A stretch of DNA of 64,000 nucleotides from Endomychus coccineus (taxonomy: Eukaryota > Arthropoda > Insecta > Coleoptera > Endomychidae): positions 31,600,297 to 31,664,296 of the forward strand of contig OY294068.1 of NCBI GenBank assembly GCA_958510875.1. The letters are read 5' to 3'. How positions within the stretch are numbered: position 1 is the first letter of the stretch; each line of letters begins with the position of its first letter. The translations under genes were made by a program, and so were the position numbers. Positions 49,501-63,684 of this stretch are shown one piece after another. Below the pieces are notes generated by a model. That model did no database searches. It was not told the DNA's origin and worked only from the letters and a program-made list of their open reading frames with translations.

Positions 49501-50511
49501 AGGATTAAATGATCTTATGAATCAATACATCAGGTAATAATATTTTATTTACATTAGGGATTCCAAGAAGATTAGTTTTAGAAGTCGTTCACAGTTGTTT
49601 TTATATCTTGTGTCATGATGGTGCTTCTGTAAGTAGTTTCTAACCAGATAGATTATAAGTTTCTAACCAGATAGATTATAGTGACGCGTATGTTTACGTG
49701 CGTTTTGAAAGTTCTTTTTCGCCAAATTTTGTCGACTTGAACGGTAAAAACGCCCTAGAAACGAGCTTTATGAGCTATGAGTCATGCAATTGTATGACTT
49801 ATTAATATTTGATAAATTTGACAACAGATAACTATCATCCCACCCTCCGAACAATAAACTCATGATCGAAGGTTCCATCAGCTCCGAAAAATATTCGCAA
49901 ACTTTTAAAACTTGTTTTTAGCATATGAGTCGACAAAAATGAGTTTCGAAACGCAACAGTAAACAAACACGTCGCTATGATTTTTGTCCAGTGACTTTTT
50001 ACACCTATAATAATACTGAGATTTTAGGCGAATTTATATCAACTTAAATATACAGTTGCCATGTCTGGTAAATAAAAACAGTGAACTGAGCGCGATTTTG
50101 TCAAGAAATCTCCGTCTGGGAATATATATGTTGTATCGCTTGTATTTTTCCCTGTAATTCATCTATGTTTCTTCAATCAGGGATTGCAAAGACAACAAAA
50201 ATGTAACGAACGGTTGGCCGAGTATGCCGTATGTTGTGTCGAAAATAGGAGTTATAGCCTTAACGAAACTGAAGCAGCGCGATTTTGACAAGGAATCTAC
50301 ATCTAGGAATATATCTGTGAACGCTGTATATCCTGGATTTGTATCAACTGATTTGACAGGTGGAAAAGGAACGTTGACCATCGATCAAGGAGCTAGGGCG
50401 CCGTTGAATTTAGCTTTGAAGGACAATAAACTGAAAGGAGAATATGTTTGGTGTGATTCTACACCTGTCGATTGGGAAGCAACGACACCTCCAAAGGATT
50501 GTACTGCTTAA
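46518..50511 (+). CDS. Carbonyl reductase-like SDR, tandem copy 2
   Basis: Exons 46518-46556, 48036-48296, 49295-49533, 50181-50511. The predicted protein is identical to that of copy 1; the only exon difference I found is A to G at 49306, third base of a Thr codon (ACA to ACG). All splice sites and the catalytic Ser, Tyr and Lys are kept. The hAT element sits in intron 1 here too, so the insertion predates the duplication. Nothing in the sequence suggests this copy is dead. Confidence 0.9.
46937..47921 (-). mobile_element. hAT element in intron 1, copy 2
   Basis: Counterpart of 15793-16779, 2 bp shorter in the C-run. Target duplications at 46929-46936 and 47922-47929. Confidence 0.88.
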
Positions 50512-50995
50512 ATTATATGTTAATTCTCTGTCGCATGATAGTTGCTATTTTTAAAGTGAAAATACAATTTTTTTGAACTGAATTTACTTATGTAATCCTT
50601 CCTTGTATTGCGAGAATCTGCAAGTTAGATTCGTAATGCTTTTATTATTAGTTATGAACATACGATCTTTCATAAAACGGATCATTATAACGAATGTTAA
50701 ATCAATAATTTATGTAAGACAATTCAAAATGATACAATATCAACAACAGTTTCAGATATGACCAAATTTAGTTGGTATTATCGGGGCTGCTGGGTAGGTA
50801 CATTGTACCTGCTATCAAGAATTGGTGATACAACTATAATAATGAGTTGATTTTCGATTATCTTATCTTGTTAAAAGTAAAAATAAATATTCTTGATAAT
50901 ATTATTACAGCTCCTTTCGACATAGTGCTAAGCATATTATGAGAAGAATCCGTAATTTTAGTCATAGATTAGATATTATATAGTGGACGTTACAC

Positions 50996-52554
50996 CAGTA
51001 GCGGCTCGTGAGTTATGAGAGAGTGTGAGCACAAGAAAAAAATCACCTATTTTTTGTAAATAAAATCCATTTTCATATTTTTCATGCTAGAGAAAAGTCT
51101 ATGACTTTGTTGTCAAAATTTGGGATACACTGGACGAACATCTTTTCTATTGATAGGACCGCCAATGCGTTCAGTCGATCTTCTGAAATTGTGCTTCTCA
51201 GAAAAGCTTTGATGCGTTTGAGGGTGAAAAAACATCATTTACATTCTGTTGTCGACATGGGCGTTTTACAAATAATATTCAACAGTTTGTATGTTTCCGT
51301 CGAAACCTTTTTCAGGTTATTGTCCGTTATGAAGACTAAAAGTGGCAAAATACCACCCACGTCACACATGTCATCGCGCTCATAAATTGCTGAAAGTTCA
51401 CTTTTTAATTTTACACTGTCCAACATAGGATAAGATTTCACAGTTTCATCGAAATGTTTTTATGGAAATGCATGTCCATAAGTTTTAAAATTTTGACAAT
51501 CAAATAATTTTGCTGCAGTTAAGTGATCCCTAAAATCAAATCTGTCGCTAGTTTGGCTTAAAATAGTGTCACATACTTCCTTTGCAACAACAGCTCTGTT
51601 ATGTCCAGCTGTCGTTTTTTGTCTTTTCCCAGCAGGTTCTTCTTTATTGCGTTATTGGCTGTCATTATCAGTAGAATTTCCAATTCGAACAATTTGCTGT
51701 TGGAATTGTTCAATCCCTTTTTGCAGTTGAGCTCTGTCAATCCCGCACATTTGAGTCTGGTTAAATAATATTTCAATATGTGCATGATGAAATGAACTAT
51801 TTTCAACCAGTAGAGAAATTCCGGGCAATTCAAATGTTTCAATAAACCACTTTGCTTCACTAATAGTAACTGAATCCATCTTCGTCAATAATTTTGTCTA
51901 AATATTCTTTGAAGAATTCTGGTGTTCAAATAATGTGTTTACAGTTCGACTTTTGAAAATTCAGCATGTAGGAACAGCGCGTGGTAATCTACATTTGACT
52001 ATTTCATCAAAAATTACCGTTCGTTTTGGCGATCGAGAAAAAAAGCTTGAAAATGACTGCAAATTGAAAAGAAAATTTCTACTTTTTTATTCCACTGTGC
52101 CGCTCAATAATTAAATCAAATTGCACGTAACAGTGGATGTAATGTGCATGTGAAAATGTTCTTTTGATAATGGCTTGGATTCCATTTGTCTTACCACTCC
52201 TTACGGACGCCTCATCGTAACTTTGAGTATCAGACACAGAAGAAGAATTTGAAAAATTTGGAAATTCATTCAGCAATGTTTTTGTTAATACATCAGTATT
52301 ATGTCCACCTGACTTAAAAAAAGACCAGAACCGTTAAAAATGTTGTCCATTATAGACGTACCTATCGGATAATAACAACCATTTACTGATGATTAGAGGT
52401 GTCTGTAGTTTCATCGGCCTCCAAAGCAATGACATTTTCAGTGAATGCACTGAATGAAATGCGAATTTCTTTCTGCGTTTGCCTTGGTGGTTGGATGGGC
52501 ACGTTGGTGGTGGTCGGCACGTGCCTTTGTGCCCTTTAGTACTAGCCGCTACTG
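50996..52554 (-). mobile_element. hAT element, ZMYM1-like, copy 2
   Basis: Counterpart of 19854-21412. Confidence 0.85.
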
Positions 52555-55500
52555 GGTTTCACTTGTTGTTGTGTTGTTCTGTAGTAAACGTCTTCAGTAG
52601 GTACTGGGTCGAACCATTTGCTTGACTTCTCCGAAGGATCACATGGATCTATGAACTTTTTTTTAAAGATTCCCAATCTCATTATAACAGAAATGTATCA
52701 AACTGATGGCCAAGTACGCCGTATGTTGTATCGAAAATAGGAGTTCTAGCGTTCACTAAACTGAAGCAAAGAGCATCGTTCAAACCTAATAGAACGTACT
52801 TACCAGAATTTTCGAAATTTCGTAAGTTTTTCTTTGCCAAATTCTAATTTGCTCGTACTATGTGACACTATATACTTTGCGGAGTCAAGATATGTGATGC
52901 GCAAAAGCGGGTGAAACAGTTAGTCACTTTTTTATTTCAATAAAATCATACACTACACGTGAATCAACAGAATTGGAAACTCATATTGAGTAAACTCCAC
53001 CTGCCTTATGTTGATATGAAGTACCTAATAGATAAAGATAACACTGGGCTGTTACGAAATAAAGATATGAATTGTTCTAAATTTATCGAACTCGCTTATA
53101 CTGCCCGTGTTAGAGCTTGTGTAAATGGCTGAAAATTTTAATTCAATAGAAAACACGGTATAACAAACCGTGAATTTCAAATGCTTCATAGCGTATTGTT
53201 AAATTTCTTCGTCAATTTTCATACTCAAAACAGAACTTATAGTACAGTTCCTCTGCAATTTTTAGAGTTCAAGCTTTTGCGTTCCTTAATTTTGGTCAAT
53301 CGTCAACTAATATATCAACTAATGCTCAACGTGCATTGATAGTATTTTGTGTGTACTTCAATACGAATTTTTCATTTGTTTGATATTTGCAAAGGGAGCA
53401 CTCCAATCGCTCTTTTTGTAAAAACGTAATTTTGCAATTGCGGGCCAAAAAATCAACCTTTTGACTCAAAATAAAATTCAAACAAAAGATATTGATGACT
53501 TTCACCTATGAACCAAAATTCAACCATTTTGGTTCATATGAGCCGATTTGAGACCATTTTGAAAAAAGGAACCGCGAAAAATGAAAAAAATTTTTAGGTT
53601 AAAAAGTTTGGATCAGAAAAATAAATTCATAGTTAAACAGCTAAAACATTTATGCAAATTTTGTACCAAGCACGATCTTCTAGGTTACGTCAATCTCGAG
53701 AAAACTCATGCTGAGCTTTGGGTCTTGGGTTTTTCGTTATAAACCTTGTGTCAGACTATAGGTGCCTCTTGTGGCTATCTCAATATACCATATGACTTGC
53801 TTCAGCGTTGACGAAGTCACACAAAAAAAAATAATCTGAAAATTCCAATTCTTAATTATCAAAGATGATGTACACTAGCGTTAACCCCACTCGGAAGACT
53901 TTTTTTAACTTTTTTTGATAATTACGATACAAAGTCATAATAATTTTAATAACAATAATCATAATAATAATGATGATAATAATAATAATAATTATTATTA
54001 ATATTTTTAATTTTGTTATGATTTTGTAATTATCAAAAAAATTGAAAAGAAAAAAAAAAGTTGTATGTTAATCAATGATTATAGGAAGAGGTCAATTGAA
54101 TGGAAATGTAATATTTTCATGAAAAAATTGAAAATTACTTATTAACCGTTGAAAATCAGAATATGTATTATATAAACGTTTTTGTTGGAAATATGATATA
54201 GAATCTCATATTGAATTTTTTACATATATTCTGATACACCATGTATATGAACGTCTTAAGTATGCACATAATAGTAGAGTGAAGATTTTCATGATTGCAA
54301 TACTCATAATAAGAGAAATATTCGTACAGATTTTCATAGACTTAAGAAATCTCAAAATAGCCTAAAATTAGCGTTTCAATATTTTAATAAATTGCCCGGA
54401 CCTATTAAACAATTATCATTGAAGGAATTCAAGCAATCTGTTGAATATTCTTTTAAATAATATATCTTATTCCAAAGAAGATTTTTCCAAGATAAGTTTC
54501 TAAATTTTACAGTTTGTAATACTACTGTTTTAAAATTTGAGATTGTGATCTTATGATGATGTTATGATGACGAGTGTAAGCATATTATGTACATAACATA
54601 AATAAAATGATCTATCTATTTATCATACAATCCGTAACGAATTCATATGTACAAAACACTGCAAATTATTGGTGATATTCATAACAGACCTGATTAAATA
54701 TATCATCCTGAATAAACTCGCAATTGAGTGATAATAGATTCTCTTCGAATTAATTGTTATTCTTCTTTGCTAAGTTAACCAGATTTTCATGTCCATTGAA
54801 TCCTGAATCGTAATTATATGTTTTTGAATAGCAGGGTAGTATTTAGGAAATTAGAACCATTACAAACAATTGATGCTCTACTTTCCATGAAGCTGCATGT
54901 GTATTATGAATAACACGATTGCGTTCAATTTCATGGTCCGATTGGGTAGCGGATATTATTATATATATTATTTCTATGGATTGTTCAATATGGTTCAAGG
55001 CTGCACTGTGACATGAATTCCGAGGGCATCCTAGGGAATAATCATTAATAGTAATAGAAAATCGGTTGAATAAAATAATGTAATATTAACTCATTATACA
55101 GGATGCTTCATTATTAATGATACAGAGCTTAACGGGGCATTACTGGTGTGAAAATAGAGCGATCGAGTCAAACATGCCTTGTCCGAATGTTACTCCTTTC
55201 CAAGATACAGGGTGCTAAAGGCAGAATAAATGTTTCGTTTTTTTGCAATATTTCCAGCAATTGTGAACTGATTAATTTGAAAATCGGTAGACTTATGTAT
55301 TTGCTAACGGTTCTGTCGTTATAGTTAGAGTTATGCCGTATTTCCAATCTAAATATCTGCTAAACCTATTTCCTTGGCAGTACAACAATTGCAATCCATT
55401 GAAGCCAGAGGAGCGAGACAGGTTGACGCAAATAATGGAGATTTGGCAAAGATTTTGAAATATGGATCTGATAAGGTTGTAGAGTTTAATGCAACCAAAA

Positions 55501-55831
55501 CTCAAGCTTGTGTCTACTCCAGGGAGGCGGATCCCACAATCCATAATTTGATGATGTCAGTTACAACTATTCTTATGAAGTCTTCCATAACAATGTTCGG
55601 AATCACCACCAACAGCACCTTCTCATGTGAGGTCCATTGCGAAAACCGCTCCACAAAAACTTGGTTTTCTATTCCATCCCAGCAGCTCCTCATGATCTAC
55701 AAAGCACATATTTGACCTTTCCTGGAATACTGTTCACATGTCTGGAGTGCGGCTCCCAAACATAAGCTGAAGCTCTTGGATTCTATCCAGAAAAGAACTA
55801 TTCGTTTGATTGATGATGTCACACTTACAAG

Positions 55832-57031
55832 TAGTGTTGCCCAAATGCAAGAACAAGACGAGACTTAGCCAGTCTTGGTCTTGGTCTAGCGCCAATACAC
55901 CTGGTCTTGGTCTTGGTCTTGGTCTTGGTATTGCGCTCCCAGTCTTGGTCTTGGTCTTGCAGCAAGAGTCTCGCAAGTCTCGCAATTACCTATTAGTGTT
56001 TGTTTTTCATTTTTATTTCAACCTTTTCATGTTTGCACAATTTACACAAAGCAATTTGGGATGCATGAATTATTTCGAACAACTCATCAAATTTGCTTTT
56101 AGGTCTTCATATCTATAACTCCAACTCTCACTACTCCGATTAGAACTATTTGAATCTTCGTCACTCGTGTCAAATTGTAAACGTGATTTTTCCGAAAACA
56201 ACAAGGATTAGAGTAAAAACAATTATTACATTAGACTCGAAGCAAAGCTCAATTGGGAATGACTGGAATTTGAATAGATATTATTATTTATAGTCCATTC
56301 GCTTAGATAGTGTCGCCTAGTACCGCGCCTCCTTGGCACGTGCCGGCTCTCATTAAAGGTTGCCGCCGCAAATCAAAGGATGCCGCATGCGGCGTACAGA
56401 CGCATGACATTGTAGCGTCCTGCTTATCGCTCTTATACCTACCTTATTATTATAAGTTAGATTTCAAATTAGTTTGTAAGATCTCTTTTTCGGTCTGTAG
56501 CTTTTGAGATATTAAGAAAATAAACATTTTCTCGGTAACATACTACATATAATTTTATTACGCTTTATTCTATATAGTTTATTTTTCGTTTTTATTATTT
56601 TCGTATTTTTATTTATTTTCATACAATATTTAATAAATTATTTTTTATTTACTTATTGGGACTGCGTAAATTCCCCCTTCAACGAAAATGCACTGATAGT
56701 CATTTATATCTGTACTTTACGTCTTCCTATTTTCTGCCTATTTTCTTCTTCAAAATTTTATATACTAGTACTTTCTTTTATTTTGTTTCGTTTGTTTTCT
56801 ATGTGTCAATTTCTTGTATCATAAATTAAGCCTGTCCGCTCCCTGGAACGACACTCAGTCCTAACTGCAAGACGCAAGAGTCTCGCAGGCTTAGTCTTGT
56901 TCTTGCTCAAATCTTGCACGGTCAGTCTTGGTCTTGGTCTTGCTGAAATTACGCGGTCTTGGTCTTGGTCTTGCAAAAATGCAAGAACAAGACCAAGACT
57001 GCAAGACCAAGACCGATTTTGGGCAACACTA
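55832..57031. mobile_element. 1200-bp non-autonomous hAT element, copy 2
   Basis: Counterpart of 24690-25889, with the same length and the same target duplications at 55824-55831 and 57032-57039. Confidence 0.9.
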
Positions 57032-59279
57032 CTTACAAGTCCATTGACCTCTCTAGAACATCGTAGAAAGGTTTCCATGGTCGGTGTTCACCAGGAATCT
57101 CGTCTGTTGTTCCACCACGAGAGATTACAGATAGGCGGACTGGACGAGCTCAAACTAGTCACTGCCAAACTCGAGACCTGCCGAACTTCTTCCTACCAGA
57201 CTTTATTTTTTCATCTCTCAACCTAGTGAGGTCTTTCCTATAACCTCCAAACATTCAAGAAAAATACGAATGTCTATCTCCTCTTCTTACATTCCACTGC
57301 TGGCTCACATGATGTTCTTTGACCCTTCCGTGTGGTCAACGTATGAAAAAATCGAATCGAAACCACGTTCAATTTTGGTTAAGAAGTTATACCTGTCTAA
57401 AGTCGAAAAACTCACAAAGCCTTGTACAGAGCTCATGTTCCTTCAGACGGTACAAGGCTTAGTGACACCAGTAGATCCTTTTCGAAAATACTAAAATCCT
57501 AGTCTGAGCCCCAAACCTCTACCAGCGAAAAATTCTTGAAGTTATAGCAATCCTTAAACATCCAAATAATCTAAACCGTGACTCAGGATATTACTTCCCC
57601 AACATTTGGAAACCCATCCTCGACAATTCCACTTCGCACATGATCACACAACGACAGGGTCAGGTTCCAGTGAACTGTGTAGCGTGAAGGTTTTTCCCCA
57701 CAATAAATACCGCTACAGAAGCCAGAAGAATCAGTTTCAGTTCAAGCCTCAAGCCTGCCCTGAAGTTGTCACCTGTAATGGTTGGCGAAACATCGGCATC
57801 AAGTCGTGCTATTGTGACACGGAATTCTTCCGGAAGACAAGAATTTCAAGATTAGTTATCTGCGGAAGTCTACTATTCAATCATAATTACTGACAACTTT
57901 TAGAGATACGATTGTACTGCTTGATAGATTAACATTTGTCAATGGAAGGTAACAATAATCCAGGTAATCTGTCTGTTGGTTTAATTTGTGTTATTGAATT
58001 TTATCGAATTTGCTCATGCCATAGATAAACATGCTCGATTAAATACGTACATATCTACAAATATGTTGAGTAAATAGTTCCCTAGCATATTAGGATAGGG
58101 TGCACCATTGTTGATCAAGATAAATGGTATGTTAATGAAATTATGTGGAATCAGGTCGGCTACAAGAAAATAGGTCAAGCGAATGGCGTGCGTGAATTCA
58201 AATAGGACATATTTTCTTGTTTACTTTGCGTCCTAGATGTGCGCTCTTCGACGTAATATTCCATATTACACTTCTGCAGAATTATCACACAGATCTTATA
58301 TTTATGTGCGGAAGATCGATTTCATCAATAAACAATTCATTGTTAGTCAACTAGAATGTGGACCAAGAATCTTCAAGGTTGATTGTGTAATTTGGTAATA
58401 AAATTCAAATATTTCCATCTTACCGTTAAGTAATTGGAGTTATAGAACATTTTTTTATACAAATTTCAACTGGAAAGTTACAACAATATCACAATCTTCT
58501 GAAGATTTAAGAATGTATTTTTGAGCTGGAAACAAAATAGTCCAGTCAATGAAGCTTCATGCCAATTGCTCTCTTTAACTGCCAAAAGGTTATCATACAA
58601 TTTTGATACCATGTCTTCAGTTGCTTCTGCAAGAGTAGTTTTTTTCCAGGGTGACTCCTAAGATACTTCACCGTCTCGGAAAAGTCAACTGACTTGCCAC
58701 CGATTTCCAATTTTTTTCAGAGGCTGCATTTTGTACCTTCTGAAGAAGATGATAATGGTAGTTTTCTCTGGCTGAATAGAGAGTTTGTTATCACTGCACC
58801 AGACTATTAGTATTATGTAACGTGTAAATTCCACTTTACGGCTTAGAAATGGCCGCTGTAGGACAATCGGTTAACTCCTGTGACGTCAGCTATGCTAGAC
58901 CGTATATTCGGTATATTCTAAGAGTCATGGTCCGTATATTCTGAGAGTCATGGACCGTACCTATATTCTAAGGGTTTTGGTTGCTCGGTGTCAGTTACCG
59001 CTTCTCTTTCGAGGGTGTTCTGTGAGACGCCGGAAAGGAAGAGAAAATGTTACTTCTGGTCAATTCGTTCGAGTCGAAAGTCGATTGCTAGGCTATTTCA
59101 ACAGGGAGGTGATACCAAGCGTGTGTTTGGAACCAAATTCTGGGAATATACTTCCGTTGAAAACAAAGACATCAATCACCAATTTGGATTGGAATATTTG
59201 GAATTAATTGGGTAATTGATATACCTTCGGGGATCTAAACTTAGTTTTCGACGTGACTGGCTGTGAACGGAAGTAAAAA

Positions 59280-59604
59280 ATGTCTTATTTGAAGGAAAAC
59301 CCTATCGTGTTAGAGGTAAATATTTTTGTAATTCCATTTGATTTATTCACTAACTTCAGGAATTAATTGCCTTCATAGGTGGTATCTGACAGAACATAGG
59401 CTAGTCCTAAATTGTTCAACAATTGTTATGTATTTTGTTCATGTCTGTCTTCTGACGCCAGAGAACAATAGAGGTTTGAACGTTTCGTGATTTCAGGGTT
59501 CTTCTTCTTCCCTATATTTTTGTCTATGTTGTGGAAAGTTCAACAAGAAGTGTGTTGAGGATTGTTTGGAATCTGCTGTGGAGAGATCACTTAGGAGTCA
59601 CTGA
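59280..59604 (+). CDS. Candidate small cysteine-rich protein, copy 2
   Basis: Counterpart of 28138-28462: exons 59280-59315 and 59497-59604, unchanged. Confidence 0.3.
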
Positions 59605-60171
59605 TTTATTTGTGCTGTACAATCGTGGAAACGGTATCATAATTGTGGCAGGGACCCCTACATGAAGTAGAAGTAATTAATCATCACCAAGCAAATACAA
59701 CATCAAATCTCACCAGGTCAGATTATCGATTGTGGTTTTGTGTAACAATTTTAATAATCATTGAGTATTGTATATTATGTAAATTCAATCAACTGTTCAC
59801 TTGTTTAAATGATTTAAGCAACTAATTTCATCCATATTTCCTAATCATTCGCTTCATATCTCATTAATATAAGTTTGTCATAAATTATATCAATATTAGT
59901 ATTTCAAAGTAAATTCCAATCATTCTGGGTACAGGTCTTTTATTTTCTTTCTTTCAGGATAATTTAACCAGGAGACTTGAGTATTTGCATCCCCTAGTTA
60001 TATACATAATTCATTGGTTTTTTAAAATACTCTGGCGCCCGAATTTTTAATATCTGAAATATAACCTACTACCATCTTCTCTGTAGCTGTCGGCAACCAA
60101 GTGATAAAATAGAGCTTTATTTTATCCTTCAGTAAGAGTAAATAATAACCCTTACAATTATACAAAACGAA

Positions 60172-61474
60172 CTTAAGTCATTCTATAAATAGAAAGTGTC
60201 GGTACCTGCTATAGTGAGGGTTGGTTGTTTGGTTCCTAAGAAAGAAACGATTACATTCTGCGTGATATTCTAAGAATCCAACAGCCCCCTCCAAGAATTG
60301 AATCGTTTTACTGAAACTTTGATATTGTAAAGTTTGGATGATGCAATACTCATTGAATTCATTGTCTATCTATCTAGTTATTTAGGTGTCTAGTTATCTA
60401 GGTATCTAGGGGAGTATATTAACAATGAGAATGGTCCAACATTTGTTGCGGTGAGTTGAATTTTGAATTTTCAGTTCCTCTGAATAAGGCTTTTGCACTT
60501 GCGTCAGAAGCTTGATTCCGCAACTCAATTTTGTGATCTAACAATCGTGTTTTCACGAAGGCCAGACTTAAATTATCTTCAGTTAAAGTTTGGATTGCCG
60601 TAACAACACTGTCATAGAAATATGGTAGGTAATGTTAAGAGCAGGTGTGCGACTTTACCCATTTCAGTAATTCCAACCCCAGATGCAGTTACTTCTATCA
60701 TCATCTCATCGAATTTGATAAAATGATTGATTAATGATACATCTGATTGCAGTTTGAAGGTCAATAATCTTTTCTGTACATTTAATTATGTATCCAGGCT
60801 TTTCCTTTCATAAATCGTGTCTAATTTTTGTATTATCTCTTTGCTAGTATTATTATTTGTAACAATGCCGATCATTGCATCGCTTAACTGCTTGATTACA
60901 CAACCTTTCGCGGTTCTCTCCCATTTTTGCCATTCATCAGTTAGTTCTTTAGGTGGATCTTCAAGAACTTGTAGTGCACCTTTTTCTTCGATTAGAGCAC
61001 GCAAGCAGAATTTCCAAACGCCATGTTCGCCATTGAAGGGCTTTATATTCCTTTTAATTTTCTTTCTATCCATTGTAGTTAAGCACTCACTTAACACTGG
61101 TTTTATTTATTTATAAGGTTCACAAAATGTCACTGACTATTAATCTTCACTTATTTATATTAATATTTATTTACACAGTTCGTATACTTGACCCATAACC
61201 CATTAGTATTATTGGTTAGGACTAGGAGATGTGAAATAACACCCAGTATGTATTTCACTGTATTTTATTATTGAAACTTAGAAATGCATAGAGTCTGTTA
61301 CATCCGTTACAGTCAATAGTTTCTATATTAATAATTGAGTATATTATACATATTCAAAACAAACTTAAGTCTTTCTATAAATAGGAAGGGTCGGTACCTG
61401 CTATAGTGAGGGTTGATGTTTAGTTCCTAAGAAAGAAACGATTACATTCTGCGTAATATTCTAAGAATCCAACA
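60172..61474 (-). mobile_element. Ty1/copia-type LTR relic, copy 2
   Basis: Counterpart of 29030-30332; gag remnant at 60452-61097, same stop and shifts. Confidence 0.8.
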
Positions 61475-62670
61475 CAGACTTCTGTAATTATAAATCATAC
61501 CTATAGTTGGGGAAGTAAAAAACAAACTATAACAGAATTGAACGCATTAAGAGCGATCTAGGAATTTGAAACATTTTGATGATGTAATATATGTTTATTT
61601 CTAATAACAATGTAACTTAGATCTGTACCATTTAACAATTGCAACCATTTAAACTAATGCGTATTTTCCATTACGGTAAAGTAATTGTTCTAGTTCTAAA
61701 ATTAACTTGTCGAATAGTATCATGTCATCAATTGTTGCTCTCTGAAGGTCTACAAATTAGAATTTGATTGAAGGGAATCATTGCCGGAACGATTGCGGTA
61801 TTTGGTCCTTGAATATTGTTGATCCATTTTGTTTGTTACTATTCTGTTTAATAGGTTTAAAACTTTCTACTGATTCTAATATATTCAGTTTATAACCTTA
61901 TTGTTGTAGTCACATGTAAAATATAGGACGTGTAGAAAGTATCCGGAAAGAAGGAAACATCACACTTATAATTTCTATAATACATATTTTTTTTACTTGA
62001 TGATAAAATAAAGAAAAAAAATCATTTTAATTGTTTATACAACGGCCGTTCCAGACACTTTCTAAACAGACTATATCTGGCTTATGTTATAACAGGTGTT
62101 TAGCTTAATTTGAAAATATTCGGTATGTTACTTTTCAAGTGTCCATGCAGCATCCAGTTGACCTATGTATATTGCTGGGCAATCATCAGAGCTTAGCTTT
62201 TAAAATTCAACTTTTTCTCAATTATTCATCAACATCTTCAGTCCTACAACCCTAGATGGACGTCGACTTTCCTAAGATGGTGAAAATAAGGGTATGTATT
62301 ATTTAATTCAACCATTTGTAAGTAAGATTTTATTAATATCATCTAATTATTCAACTCCGATTATGTAGTTTCCCATATTTAAACTGGAACCTCACGTGTT
62401 ATACTTTTATTATGAATTGAAAAGCGAATGACCAGATTATTTTTTAAGAAACGCGAAGAATTAGTATTAGTAAATTATATTATGAATGAAATTACGAAAA
62501 TGATGGGTTCTACGATTTTTATACATATAGCCAATTAAGCATATTTATGCTATTGAGCATAATTTCTTCAGTCACAAATTAGGTGCCAATTTGAAGTTTG
62601 CATTGTTTGTATACGATTTATATCTGCTAGCATAAGACATGAGCCATAAATACAATCAAAATAGTTAAAA

Positions 62671-62952
62671 CTAGACAGACACAAAGATTCGCATGCAGTC
62701 ATTCTTGAATTGAAATGTAGGACTTTGAATCAATTTATTAACATGTGCTTTGAAGCGTGAGTCACTATCCAAAATATAACCAAGATTTTTTATTGAATTT
62801 GTAAACGGCAGAGGAATACCATCAATATTTAATTTTAAACCAACAAACAAGTGGTTAAAATTTGATTTAGTGCCAAAAAACATCATAAATGACTTGATAG
62901 AATTAAGTTTTAAAAAGTGTTCCGTTGCTAACTTAGTACTCGGTTCAAGATC
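62671..62952 (-). pseudogene. Non-LTR RT fragment, copy 3
   Basis: Third tandem counterpart of the relic at 383-664, identical in the open frame. Confidence 0.7.
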
Positions 62953-63100
62953 TTATTTTTATCAAACCAAAAGTATGGCTGTAAATCATATTCATAAGCT
63001 CGAGCTTTAGAACTTTGAATATCAGTTAAATGTCAGACCATTAGATGATGATAATAAGGGGATCTACATTTTCCCCTGTGGGACTCCTGTATGGGACTTA

Positions 63101-63684
63101 AATAAAGATGAATAAAGGTAAAACATTGAATCATAGAAGGGATTAGAACCCATATTTCTGGATGTCTAGTTCAGGGTGTTTACCAATTACATCACTTTGG
63201 TCCCGTTAGATTCTTATATTTTTGTGAATATAACCTCTGAAAGGGTGGTAGATCATTGATGAACACAATGCGATTCGATGCTATGCTATAGATCAACTAT
63301 TCATGCACATTCATCTGAAGTTTAATCGTTTTGATGTGAGGAATGTAGGTTGGATTATTACTATGGTTGGTAATTAATCTGACAATACTCATTCAATGAT
63401 AGCATCATGGCTCTTATATATTTCAATAGAACTGACTGAGAAGTGTTCTGGGTAAGTATAAGCAAGTTTCTTTGCCAAATTGGCTACAATTTAGTGTATG
63501 TGCATCGAATCGCATTGTGTTCATCAATGATCTACTATCCTTTCAGAGGTTTATATTTACAAAAATATAAGAATTTGACGGGGCCAAAGTGGTGTGATTG
63601 GTAAACACCCTGAACTAGACATCCAGAAATGTGGGTTCGAATCCCGCCTATGGTTAATTGTTTCACGTTAATTCATCTTTATAA
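63101..63684. repeat. Foldback with tRNA-like arms, copy 3
   Basis: Counterpart of 813-1396; the better tRNA-like sequence is at 63583-63654. Confidence 0.75.

Larger units (their letters stand above)
31147..62288. repeat. 31.1-kb tandem unit, copy 2
   Basis: Direct repeat of copy 1, 31142 bp long, the only complete unit flanked on both sides by repeat in this window. It shares T at its position 76 equivalent (31222) with copy 3 (62364), where copy 1 has C. It carries G at 49306 where copy 1 has A (18164). No spacer separates it from its neighbours; the run into copy 3 at 62289 is seamless, as is the run from copy 1. Confidence 0.97.
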